From assembly GCA_900073065.1 (NCBI GenBank), contig FJOG01000017.1, positions 492,149-556,148 of the forward strand: a stretch of 64,000 bases of DNA, written 5' to 3'. This document shows positions 1 through 10,300 of the stretch, one piece after another. The position numbers and the translations under genes are program-made. Position 1 is the stretch's first letter. The number at the start of each line of letters is the position of its first letter. Source of the stretch: Phialocephala subalpina (lineage: Eukaryota; Ascomycota; Leotiomycetes; Helotiales; Mollisiaceae). The notes beneath the pieces were generated by a model, which was given only the letters and a program-made list of their open reading frames with translations, did not search any database and was not told where the DNA came from.

Positions 1-223
1 GCAAAAGTGACACAGAAACGTCGTGGTTGGCGCAATAAACATACGATCCTCATCTCGTCTTAAACCGGCCACTAAACACGTCCGAAACCCCGCAGCCGGA
101 GCTGCCGAGAAAAAAATCAAACATCCGCCTTTGGTTCTCTTCGCGAAATCCTGCCTCACACAACCACAACGGCGACACGCATAAAATTCTCCGCACGTGA
201 TATCAAACTCCTCCAAGGCCATC
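1..223. promoter_or_regulatory. Upstream region of the EFM7-like gene
   Basis: No coding region is supported here. The stretch leads into the ATG at 224 and should hold the promoter and leader of the methyltransferase gene. I see no clear TATA box or other defined element. Confidence 0.4.
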
Positions 224-997
224 ATGGCATCCGATTCCGACAACGAGGCCTCCCTAGACCTCTTCACCGAACCCTCAGACTACTATCCTCCCTCTCCCAA
301 ACCAACATCACAAACACACACTCTCCTCTCCGGCCAAATTCTTCATCTCCGACTCGTGGGACATAATCCATTATGGGGACACCACCTTTGGCAAGCTGGT
401 CGATTAGTCTCTACTTATCTTGAGAAGAACTCAAGCCTAGTGAAAGGGAAAACGGTTCTTGAGCTTGGGGCTGGAGCAGGGTTACCGAGTTTGGTGTGTG
501 CGGGACTTGGAGCGAAGACGGTTGTGGTGACGGATTATCCTGATGCTGAGTTGGTGCAGAATTTACAACTGAATATTGACCGGTTTTATGAACATCGTGG
601 GAATGAAGGAGAGGAGAGGAAGATTATTGCAGAGGGGCATTGTTGGGGTAATGATGCCTCGAATTTATTATCGCATCTTCCAGCTAGCGAGCAAGGATTC
701 GAGGTCTTGATCTTGGCAGATCTGTTGTTCAATCATTCGGAACATGGGAAGTTGGTTGAGACAGTGAAGAGTACGTTGAAGAAGACGAAAGAGGCGAAGG
801 CGTTGGTGTTCTTTACGCCGTATAGGCCGTGGTTGTTTGAGAAGGATATGGCGTTCTTTGAGTTGGTGAGTGAGGAGGGGTTTGAGGTTGAGAAGGTGTT
901 GGAGGAGAAGATGGAGAGGGTTATGTTTGAGGAGGATAGGGGGGATGAGGAGTTGAGGAGGACGGTGTTTGGGTATGTGGTTAGGTGGAAATTATAG
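224..997 (+). CDS. efm7: EFM7/NNT1-like protein N-terminal and lysine methyltransferase
   Basis: Single-exon gene of 257 residues. The frame is open upstream to a GTG at 197, but the first ATG is at 224 and gives a start beginning MASDSD. It is a seven-beta-strand, SAM-dependent methyltransferase: motif I reads LELGAGAGLPS, followed by the acidic strand VVVTDYPD, and later ILADLLFNHSEH, which corresponds to the post-motif region of the METTL21/Efm family. In yeast the counterpart (Efm7, formerly Nnt1) methylates the N-terminal glycine and adjacent lysine of translation elongation factor eEF1A in the cytosol. That activity is inferred from the family. The WGHHLWQAGR segment before motif I is also characteristic. 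It converges with the next gene on the minus strand, about 310 bases away. Confidence 0.88.
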   Translation: MASDSDNEASLDLFTEPSDYYPPSPKPTSQTHTLLSGQILHLRLVGHNPLWGHHLWQAGRLVSTYLEKNSSLVKGKTVLELGAGAGLPSLVCAGLGAKTVVVTDYPDAELVQNLQLNIDRFYEHRGNEGEERKIIAEGHCWGNDASNLLSHLPASEQGFEVLILADLLFNHSEHGKLVETVKSTLKKTKEAKALVFFTPYRPWLFEKDMAFFELVSEEGFEVEKVLEEKMERVMFEEDRGDEELRRTVFGYVVRWKL

Positions 998-1308
998 GGC
1001 AAGGCAACAAACGGGCTAGTCCACGCGAGAAGAAAACCCCCTCACTCCCGAACCGCTGACTATGAGCATTACGACGGAAAACGCGAGCTCAATGCTAGAG
1101 CGGCTAGACGGTATGTAAACGTACGCGTATGAGCAGAGCCTTCGAGCTGTCAACCGACATTGGGATTCATAAGATGACTCACCATGGCGAACAGAACCAA
1201 AACGCTATGGATATGTTCACAAATGTAGAAGTCATCACTCGTGTCAATGCCACCACGCCCAGAGACCACTCCTCATAATGCAGTAGATCTTCTTACACTA
1301 TTTCCACC

Positions 1309-2130
1309 TCATGCTTGTTTCTCTTCCGCCGCCTTCTTCTCCTGAGCTGCCTTCTTCCTCTGCGCGCTCTCCTCCTCTCTTCCCTGAAACAGGTTCAAGT
1401 CCAACGCAATCGGATTTCCCAGCCAAGTTGCTCTCTGAGTATGATCCCTGTACTCTTCTTCATGCTCTCCAGTATCCGGATCAACACAATTCGGATGTAC
1501 GAGCGCGCTCAAAGGTCCTCGATTGATGACTAGCCACGGGATGAAAGCTCCGAATTGTGCTGGAGTGAAGAGGTTCACTTCGAACATGGCGATTGGGTGG
1601 GGTCCGATGGGCTCTTCCCAGAATCTATAGATGCGTAGTTCAGGGACAAAAGAGGAAGGATTAGCGAGGAATGGCAAAGGTTCAGGGAGGACGAACATTC
1701 TAAGCGAATCCTTTGCCATAGTTCGTATGCGAATTGCTTTTGCTTTTGGTTCTTTTGGAAGTAGTAGACGTGAATATCACTGTTGATTTAGGTCAACTTC
1801 GAAAGCCATTGTAGGGCACTTAATATGACATACAACGCTCCTCGGCGGCCATTATCTAAAGGATCTGGAAATCTCTCGTAGGCTTTACTCAGAACTCCTG
1901 TCTGGGGATTGACATAGCCTTGACTTTCAGTCAGCGTCATGCATCTTGAGAATGGTCAACAACGCTTAAAAGAAACCATTGAGTTTGGTTCGTTTTGGTG
2001 TAGAAAAAGACGTTCAGATAAAGTAAAAGTATTTACTCTTCCCATCCGCAGCCTTCTCATCCGGGAGAGGCGGGGCATTTTCGTAGCCTTTCAAAGGCGA
2101 TTCATAAGTGTATCTTGAAGGATCGGCCAT
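1309..2130 (-). CDS. DOPA 4,5-dioxygenase family protein with an apparent GT-TG intron
   Basis: Reconstructed exons (minus strand): 2130-2037, 1918-1834, 1779-1697 and 1646-1309, totalling 600 bases and 199 residues. The start reads MADPSRYTYESPLKGY. Family hallmarks are DNGRRGAFDIHVYYFQ, FPELRIYRFWEEPIGPHP, AMFEVNLFTPAQFGAFIPWL and NRGPLSALVHPN. The metal-binding histidines of this extradiol fold lie in HVYYF, GPHP and LVHPN. The enzyme class opens the catechol ring of DOPA; the natural substrate in fungi is uncertain. Introns 1 and 2 are canonical GT-AG. The third, 1696-1647 (50 bases), begins GT and has a CTAAT branch-like site and a pyrimidine tract but ends TTTTG instead of AG. Only that removal restores the family sequence LEFPELRIYRF. 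It could be a non-canonical acceptor, a sequence error, or a disabled allele. The Lys/Glu-rich C-terminal tail extends beyond the usual family end. Confidence 0.75.
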
Positions 2131-5100
2131 GATGTTCGGCTTATGTAATGCACTAAATGATTGTGTCTACTCTGTCATACAAGAACAGGGGGAATGTTCT
2201 CCTTTTATATAGATGTCGCCATTTAAAGAGATCTGATGTTGGCGAGGCTGAGGATTTAGAGTGGGGTATTTTAGTGTGAAAGTCTTACTCGTTCGGGATT
2301 AGACATCCCAAGATGTGGCCGGCCGTTCTAGCCTTCTTGATTCGTCAAATCTTCGTCAGCTGTCCAACCGCTATTTATCAATGTTTTGAAATCAGTTTTC
2401 AAAGTCGGCCAAACTCGGAATCGGTCGTTTCACTTTCGGTCGAAGCCGGACCCGACCCGGAACAATGCTTTCGGATCCGAATTTTTGCTTTAAATATATC
2501 CAGACTTTTTCCCCGAATCTTGAAGGAGCTTGTTTGTCCTAATGTTCAAATTTCGCCTTGATGGTATTATGAAACGGAAAGAAAAGTCGACTGTATCGTG
2601 GCATCGTGGCACAGATACCTTCGTCGCGCTGAGAGACTCGCCACTACCAACTCTAGTCATGCTCGAAAGCGGAAAAGACATCTCTGGCTCCTCGACGATC
2701 ACGTACTGACATCCTATGATAATGCATTTCTGGCCAGTGAGGGCATATCACTCTGAAGGAGAAGGAAAGAGCCTGCTTCCAGCCACTGCTCTGGTGCATA
2801 CTTAACTACACCCCGCCAGTTCTCAACCATCTCTTCCGACCTCCGTCCTCCGTCCTCGTCTACTGTCACATGAATGCCATACAAGGCAACGGTCGCGAAC
2901 TCCAACCAACGATATCTCCTAAGCACCGGGAGAGGAAGATCAACTACCGGTGACATGTCGGGAAATATCGAAGCCGACAAACCTTCATTCATTGGAACGT
3001 TGAGATCGAGAAGGCGGCCTTCCCTTTTCGCACAGCCGCCTTTCTGAGAAGACTATCCTTGAGCGGAGGCTGAATCTTGCCATTCTCATGGCCTTTCTTG
3101 GTATTCCTGAATGAGAATCCTCACTTCAACAATGGATTGCTCGGATCATAGGACCACTTGGTAGGTATTGGAGGACAACTCCGTACCGAACACACTTCGC
3201 AACAAGTCTGCATGTCAAGACACTCGGATGCAAATCTCGGTCAGACTGCAAGCAATAGATAATGTCGTCGGAAGAGTTTCCATATTGCGCAAGCATATCC
3301 TCCACCTTGTTGAGGATCATTTCAAGCCCGGTTTCAGCCCCCAATTCCTGTTTCTACTGGAGATGTAACGGTCTGAGATTTTCAAATCCCTCCATGATCG
3401 GCTTCTCAAAGCACGCGGTGTAAATCCTTGATGCATATGCAGAACGGGGCGGCGGACCCTTTGAGCCACATCAGGAACTTTCCATCAGGAATTATTCGTG
3501 CAAGATCTACCGGGTTCATATAATCCCCTGAAAGGGTGAGATAAGCTTGAAACAGCAATGAGAGAAACTGGTCGCCGGAAACCATGGACTGCCATGTAAC
3601 GATGTACAATTTCCGATCAAAAAAGCTCTATACTATTTATGGATCAGAGCCGCGGGTAATTTGTAAGGTTCTTGGTAATGCGAGGCTGGGGATGCTGCAC
3701 AGAAAGCGCTTGACATCCTCGTCATATCTGATGGTACCCGAGGCACAGATGACAGACCCGCATCTGGTATATGCGACTGTTGCTCGCGATCAGAGAGCAT
3801 CCGAAGCATTGAAGAAGTGTCCCTTGAAGGCAGGCTCGCAAATGGACAAATGAACAAGAGCCACTCTCATCAATATGCAACTCAAGCGTCGAAATGGGGG
3901 TGCAAGCGAGACGGAAACTAGCACTACCCAATTCCAATCCATGTTGGAGCCAACTCGATGAAGTGCTCCATTTTCTCCGCACGAGAGAGCCGCCTGGAGA
4001 TGGCTTCCAGTCGTAAGGCATCGAATCAGGAGCTTCCTCGAGTCCTCGAGTTGCACAGCCAATCCACACGGTTGAGCACCAAGGAAATTGGGGTTCCGTG
4101 TTCAAAGTTCCAAAACATGCACGGCCTCTGCCCTACGGCGTTGCCGGCGCCTCGCTTGTGGTGAGTGATAGCCTGCATGCGAGATGCATCACCTACTGCG
4201 ACCTCACATCGATACAGTATCCCCACCATGACTCGAGCTCGTGCTTCGATTCTCGATATCTCTCGATTCTTGGCTCATATGGAGATACGCAACAGCAAGG
4301 GGGTGATCTCCCGTGAGGCTCCATACTGTACTGAGAGAGGAAATGAGGAGCCAGTCTCGTACGCTGAGCAAATCACCATAGAATTGATACGCCAATTTTA
4401 GCGGATTGAGAGAACTTAGCAGAGGTGGAAGTGGGAGGACCAGGTTGAAGACTTCCGTAACACAGTCAATAATTCGTTCTATTGCTTCACCAAGTATGCA
4501 TACTTCGTACTGTAGAAACTGCCCATTATTGCATTGGCTCGGGCATTGGTCCTGGTTAGATCTGTTGTATGAGCACTCTTGGGCTCCTGCTTAACCACGA
4601 CCAAGATCCGGCAGGGGAACATCGGCACCTCCTGCAGGCCTGCTGCTGGCCGAAGCACAGGGCTGATGTACCAGAGCTTCTGCTGCTCCTTTCTGGAAAG
4701 GAAGCTCTTCTCAACGCCGCCAAGCCACCACCCCCCGCGCGCCATATTCTTATCCTTCGTACTTGTACGTTCCGTACAACATTCGGTCTGCTCGCTTTCT
4801 CTCATTGCTCCGCCATGTCGCTGATGCAATGTGACGCTCGGCAGTTCTGGGGCTTGACCTCCCACGTTTGTCACCAGCAGCCAAACCCCTGTGACGCATC
4901 GACTCCATGTGAGATCGCTGCAAGGCTTGATGCTAGCCACATTTCGGGAGCACCGACACAGACCAGATGCTAGCGAAGCTATGATCTCTCTAAGGCCCAT
5001 ACACATCAACATATCAAGAACGCAATACGTTGATTCCTCGCGATGAGTGCATCAATGAGTGCTTTTGGGTTGCATCTTAGTGATCGTCCTCCTTAAGCAT

Positions 5101-5234
5101 CCTCGGCGCTGCGATTTCCTTATATCCCACCACTGGATCGTTATCAATATCAATGCTGAGGTTTCGACTTTCAATGTTGCAAGACTTGTACTATTGACTT
5201 GTCAATTGCATCAAAACAACAACAAAATCGAACC
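2131..5234. other. Region with no intact gene; upstream regions of both flanking genes
   Basis: About 3 kb between the DOPA dioxygenase start and the Zn2Cys6 regulator start. The left few hundred bases should be the dioxygenase promoter and the right end the regulator's promoter. The middle holds only interrupted frames (see the separate entry at 2714-4490). No RNA gene or mobile element was recognised. Confidence 0.4.
2714..4490 (-). pseudogene. Broken minus-strand coding-like pieces, family unknown
   Basis: Several neighbouring minus-strand frames read like globular protein but are interrupted by stops and frame changes. They lie at 4490-4204 (contains RIIDCVTEVFNLVLPLP and LAYQFYGDLLSVRDWLL), 4229-4026, 4062-3660 (contains LLIRCLTTGSHLQAALS and NWVVLVSVSLAPPFRRL), 3609-3406, 3344-3126 (contains GLEMILNKVEDMLAQYG) and 2992-2714. 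No chain of GT-AG introns joined them in a way I could support. I recognise no family. The likeliest reading is one decayed gene on the minus strand. A multi-exon live gene cannot be excluded. Confidence 0.3.
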
Positions 5235-7969
5235 ATGCGTTCCAATCCACCTATTGAACGTCATGCTTCTCTCCCGAGCAACCTTACTCCCCTTCCTCAC
5301 ATGCCCGCACCGAATCTACCTACCGAACTTATTCGAAGAGCATCTTCAGACGATGATGGAAGATCAGCCAAGAGACCTCGGGCGAGCAAGCCCAAAGTAA
5401 AGTCAGGGTAAGTCACGTTCTCAAACAAAACCATCTAGTGCATTGCTACCAGAGTCTTGAGATGGAATATCTTAATCCTTTATGTATTCACAGTTCTCCT
5501 GAGATGTGCAAAAGAAGTATACTGACTTTAAGGTTCTGTGCATAGGTGCATTACATGCAAGGTACATGCTTCCAAGAAACATCTCGAGTGATCAGATACT
5601 GATGAGAGAAGACTCGCAGAGTTAAGTGTGACGAAACTAAGCCTGAATGCCTACGCTGTCAGAAGTTTGGACGACGTTGTGATGGATATCTTGAGCCTTC
5701 ACAGTCCAGAGGACTAATACAGCTCCAACCACGCATACCTTCAGCGACTTTGTATAGTCCGACTACGTCGATACATACCACCGAAGAAGAAAGTCGATAC
5801 TTCCAAACCTTCTCCGAACGGACGGCGCATGAGCTCTCAGGCTTCTTCGATTCAACATTCTGGACCCGTTTAGTGCTTCAGGAAAGTCATAACGTTGCTC
5901 CAATCCGACATGCTGTCATTGCGTTGGGAGCTTTAACCAAGAGTCTAGAGAGTGCTCCAGGTCCTGGTCTGAAAGTTAATGTTATTCAGTCGACCGATCC
6001 AAAACATCACGAGATGGCTGTTCTTTCTCATCTTAGAGCCATCGGGGAACTCAATCATTACATCTCATCATCAAAATCACCACAGATACGATACGCTCTC
6101 ATCGCCTGCCTATTGTTCGTTTGCTTTGAGACGTTTCAAGGGAGCTACGCCTCCAGCGTCCAGCAGACGTATGGCGGACTGAAGATATTGAAAAGTTATT
6201 ATATGGGTAAGCCTGGATCTCGGCCCTGGATCCCTCAACGCACTCTAGCAGACCCATCCAAGCCGACAAGAAAGGTAATCGAGGTGGTAAAAGTACTTCA
6301 GGCCCGAGAGGGATGTGACAATGTGTCGAAGGAGAGATCGATGGTCCAACATGTGGAAGAGTACCTCCAAACAGAAAACACCCACGACCTGGACTTGGAT
6401 GCGAAGTCGTCGGTGTACGATACAGAACACATTATGATGTCTCCGGTGTACGCAGTGTACAATCCACAGGATAAACATGTTGATATCCCGGGGATGAGAA
6501 CTTCTGACTTTAGGAAAGATCAGCATCGTCCCAAAGAGCTTGCTATTCAGCCTTCGAGGTCTCAGTCCATCAACAGTCCTACCTCCCAGCAAGGCTTTGC
6601 AGCTCATTCATCTGAAGCAACAGATACCTCAGGACGGATATCTTCAGCTGCATCTAGTCTTGCCTCAACGCCGGCCGCATACACTCCTCAATCAACTGGA
6701 CCTCATACACCGTCTCCACTTCCACTCGCTCCAACATCAAGTCCCTCGGCGAGTCGAAAACGACCACTTGCATCTCGAAGTCCGACTCCCAATCCTCTCC
6801 AGAATGACCTTCCCATCGAAGAGATTCTCATACAATCTTTCGTGAAGCTGGACGGACAAGGGTTATTCTTTGGAATGATCCCAGGTATACCGCCATTGAT
6901 ATGGGACATCCACAAAGCCTGGCACCTGCCAATACCCGAATCTTTTCCTGATTACCCAACTGCTCAGCGGTGCTGGGACTTCCTCATGGACAGAGCCCTA
7001 CAATTCTACCGACGCACCCAGTTCAACAAAGCATATGCTCCTTCTGCCTGCGATTCTGCTTCGCAGATAGACAAGCAGTACACAATTTATACTCAACAAC
7101 TCGCCACCTTCGCCAAAGCCTTCAAACTTATCCTTGATGAAGCCATTGACCCAGACGGCACAATACTAAACGCACCAGCACTAGTCGTATCACTGTACCA
7201 GAGGTGCACAGCCATCATGTTAGCGACCATCCAATCAGACTCTGAAATGCTCTACGACGCATATCTTGCAGATTTCCAATACATCACACGAACATGCACT
7301 CTTCTAGTTGGATCCGAGGATACCCTCCAACTACCCCGAAACAGACGCTTCAGCTTTGAAGCGGGAATAATCCCACCTCTGCACGTCGTTGCAACTAAGT
7401 GCCGAGACCCCATCGTTCGGCGAGAGGCGATTGATATACTTTTCTCAAGTCCAAGGCAAGAAGGAATGTGGGACGGAGTATTAAGTGCAAGAATAGCTCG
7501 TTGGATAGCATCCTGCGAAGAAGAGGGTCTTCCGCCTCCACCTATCCCTCCAGATCAAAACCAACGGAAATACGGATCCAGAAATCGAGAAATCCAGTCA
7601 AGCTATCCTAGTCCACCACACATCGTAGAGGAAGCCGGAGGTTGGGAGGGTGGCAGAAGAATCTCGCACGTGGTAAGCGAACACATTAGTCGAGGAATCG
7701 CTGAATACGGACCTGCTGCCGAAGGCTCAAAATTACTGAACTCTGCTGGAATCAGAGGATGTATTGTTCCTATGAGACGGAGCACCGCTAGCGAAGAATC
7801 CCCAGAGGACATAGCAGCGAAAGGATGGATTGTGCCAGAGGAAAATAGGGTTCAGTTGATGGTTGTGGATTTCCATATTCCGGATCGACATATCAGGGTC
7901 AAGTGCCAGCGAGTACTTCTGAGCAAAGATGGGACGAGAGTTGGAAGGGAGACGGTCATTGCATGGTGA
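5235..7969 (+). CDS. Zn(II)2Cys6 transcription factor
   Basis: Three exons, 5235-5407, 5546-5561 (16 bases) and 5612-7969, giving 848 residues. The binuclear zinc cluster is assembled across all three: C59, C62, C69, C76, C79 and C86, spacing C-x2-C-x6-C-x6-C-x2-C-x6-C, reading GCITCKTRRVKCDETKPEC and then LRCQKFGRRCDGY. The acceptor before ACT at 5612 was chosen because it restores six residues between C62 and C69. A basic nuclear-localisation-like segment (SAKRPRASKPK) precedes the cluster. The remainder resembles the fungal regulators with an N-terminal cluster, the block HNVAPIRHAVIALGALTKS, a Ser/Pro/Thr-rich linker (about residues 320-400) and a helical C-terminal half. DNA-binding regulator in the nucleus; targets unknown. 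Confidence 0.92.
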
Positions 7970-8781
7970 TATCTCAGACTTGATGTCTGAGAAGGGATGA
8001 AGGAGTTGCATTGAGCGTGTGGCATTTGTAAATGGATGTATTAGTATGACATTCATCAGAATATGGAGTTTGGAGTCTGGGTGTCCTCGTCGGCCCAATT
8101 TTTGGATCAGCCGACGACCACAGCACAATACCACTCAGTAATTAGCTGGGCCAATAATGATATTTTGATTCAGACGCAGGCAATGCCCTGGAGGTATGCA
8201 CTAGCGTGGGAAGGACTCTCCCCTTGTCAATGTTCAACTCGATGCTGAATAATCACAAGACTCCAAAGCATCATCAAAGCACAATTCTCAAAGGGATATC
8301 GGACTGAGCCATCATTCTTGATTGTCCTTTTCAATCTGGGAACATCTGAGCGTCGCTCCAGATCCAGGAACGCCAGGACATTGGTTGAGAAGAATGTCGG
8401 TTTTCTTAAAACACTAAACGAGTTCTTTCCTAGAGGAGAATGTCTGTCTTTTAGGAATGCCAAATCCTCCCCAAAAGTTCAGAGGTTTGCTCAATTCGTA
8501 ACTTATCCCTTTTCATGACTTTACATTTCGCTGTTCTCGAGTCACTTCCAACGTCCACACTCCCTCTGGACATTTGGACTTTCTGCATTAGTAGAGCTAG
8601 AGGTGCATTTGGTGAGAGCCTTGGAGTGGCGTTGGCTTGCCTTTGCAAACGGCTTCGTCGGGGCGACGAGCGAGACGCCATCTCCAGGGGTTCCACTAAA
8701 ACTTTCCTCACCAGGTAGTCTCTAGTTGCTCCATACTTCGTCTCAGCTCCAGGTACACAAAATGGTCCTCAATGACCAAGA
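7970..8781. other. Intergenic, convergent 3' ends
   Basis: Between the stop of the Zn2Cys6 gene and the stop of the JmjC gene. Only short frames without coding character are present. It should contain both 3' UTRs and polyadenylation regions. Nothing else recognised. Confidence 0.4.
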
Positions 8782-9786
8782 TCATCGAAACCACCAATTG
8801 ACAGAGGCATTAATACCCTCACCCACACTCTTGATGCTATGCCACCATCCCTTCGGTATGAAGAGAGCCATTCCTGGCCCAAGAACAGCCTCCAACCCCT
8901 CTTCATTCGCACTCTTACTCAATCTCGTGCCCCAAACCGCCCTTTCGAGCAAATCTCTCTCAGGTCCTTCCATCATCTCATTTCCTCTGAAAGCACTTAA
9001 CCCATTCTGTCCAATCTCCATCTGCACATTCCTGAATATGTCCATCCCAACCCTAGCCGGAAATAACCTCACTTCTTTCTTGCCCGTCAATTGTACAAAA
9101 AGATTCGGGTTGGGGTCTTTGTGGAGTGGTGTGTAGGTAGGTGGTATTCCCATCCAGATGTTCGTGTCATAGACATCTCCTTTGCCGGCTTCTTTTACGA
9201 GAGTGGGTGTAGGAAGGTCGGCTTTCAATTGAGCCGGGAGATCTGCGATCTGGGCTTGTGCGATGTAGAGTCTCGGTCTTGAGGAAGAAGGAAGGGTGCT
9301 GGCGTGTAAAAAGAGATCCAAAGGAGCATTGAAGCGGTGGAAGGTGGAATCGGGAGAGGCTTTCATGACCTCGCCTAGGGCTGATGCCACATTGTGCGTA
9401 TCCGTCTCAGTGCTATGCTTCTCATTGTCGTCGTGTTGTTTCGTGGATCGAGAGTAGAGCTCGTAAGGTAGGATAGTCCCAGCGAAGGGTAAGAGGTATC
9501 CCAGTGATAGTTCTTGTTCTGCAGGCTCAACTATACGCCCATTGAGATCCTGTCGAACTGTAAACCATTTGTCTGCTGCTGGGAGAGCAGGTTCAGATGT
9601 TGACCCATTACTTATGAGCACAGGTGTTTCTGGTATGAAGGCATTCTTTCGAAATCCGTCGAGGTCGATCGAACTCAGCGATTGGCGGATTGTCGGGACG
9701 CTTCGTAGACCATTGTATATGTTGGAGGCGTAGCAGCGATGGAAGTATCGTGAGCTTCCTTTGATTCGCGGTATCGCTCTGGTCAT
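8782..9786 (-). CDS. JmjC/cupin-8 domain protein, putative Fe(II)/2-oxoglutarate oxygenase
   Basis: Intronless gene of 334 residues. The C-terminal half carries the cupin-8/JmjC iron site: H222-x-D224 in YTPLHKDPNPNLFVQLTG, and the distal histidine H316 in IPKGWWHSIKS, followed by the family-typical ASVNWWF end. The spacing fits small JmjC-only hydroxylases (FIH/JMJD5/TYW5-like) that modify proteins or RNA; I cannot assign a substrate. The N-terminus (MTRAIPRIKGSSRYFHRCYAS) is rich in Arg/Ser/Ala with no acidic residue for about 40 positions, which resembles a mitochondrial presequence. That location is inference. It shares a 514-base divergent upstream region with the monooxygenase at 10301. 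Confidence 0.88.
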   Translation of the reverse strand: MTRAIPRIKGSSRYFHRCYASNIYNGLRSVPTIRQSLSSIDLDGFRKNAFIPETPVLISNGSTSEPALPAADKWFTVRQDLNGRIVEPAEQELSLGYLLPFAGTILPYELYSRSTKQHDDNEKHSTETDTHNVASALGEVMKASPDSTFHRFNAPLDLFLHASTLPSSSRPRLYIAQAQIADLPAQLKADLPTPTLVKEAGKGDVYDTNIWMGIPPTYTPLHKDPNPNLFVQLTGKKEVRLFPARVGMDIFRNVQMEIGQNGLSAFRGNEMMEGPERDLLERAVWGTRLSKSANEEGLEAVLGPGMALFIPKGWWHSIKSVGEGINASVNWWFR

Positions 9787-10300
9787 GACAACGCGGGTGA
9801 GATGTCAATTGGAGCTGCAAAAACAGATGCAGATTGATGGGCCATGCCGCGACCTGGACCGTGCGCTTCGTGGGTGGCTGACTCCACAAGCTCCACAAGC
9901 TCCGCAACCTCTCAAGTGAGTGAGAATCGATGAAGCTATTCGAGAGTTCGGCGTGCTTGTACAGTACGGTAACAGCGAAAGCTCGCTCTCGCAGACAAAT
10001 TGCAATGTTCTTCGCAATCTTTCCCCATTCGGATCAATCCTTGTCGTTTGACGCAAGCACCCTTGACTCCTCAAGCCTCGGTTGCTTCATCTGCAAAGCA
10101 CAAACTAGAATGCGGGGAGGAAGGATCCTTGGCTGGGGAACGAGCTGTAGTGGCACCATCCGGTGATAGAATTGTCCCACGGGAAGATTGGACCCGAGGT
10201 CCTCTCTTAAAGACGTGGGTCGACCTGGTACTGTAGACTTCAGCAAAGTTCCTCGGTGATGATCCACCATCATCTCGCTCTATCGAACTTTTAGTTTATC
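9787..10300. promoter_or_regulatory. Divergent promoter region (JmjC gene / monooxygenase gene)
   Basis: 514 bases separate the two start codons on opposite strands, so both promoters must lie here. A short imperfect repeat of CTCCACAAG at about 9890-9908 was noted. No defined operator recognised. Confidence 0.5.
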
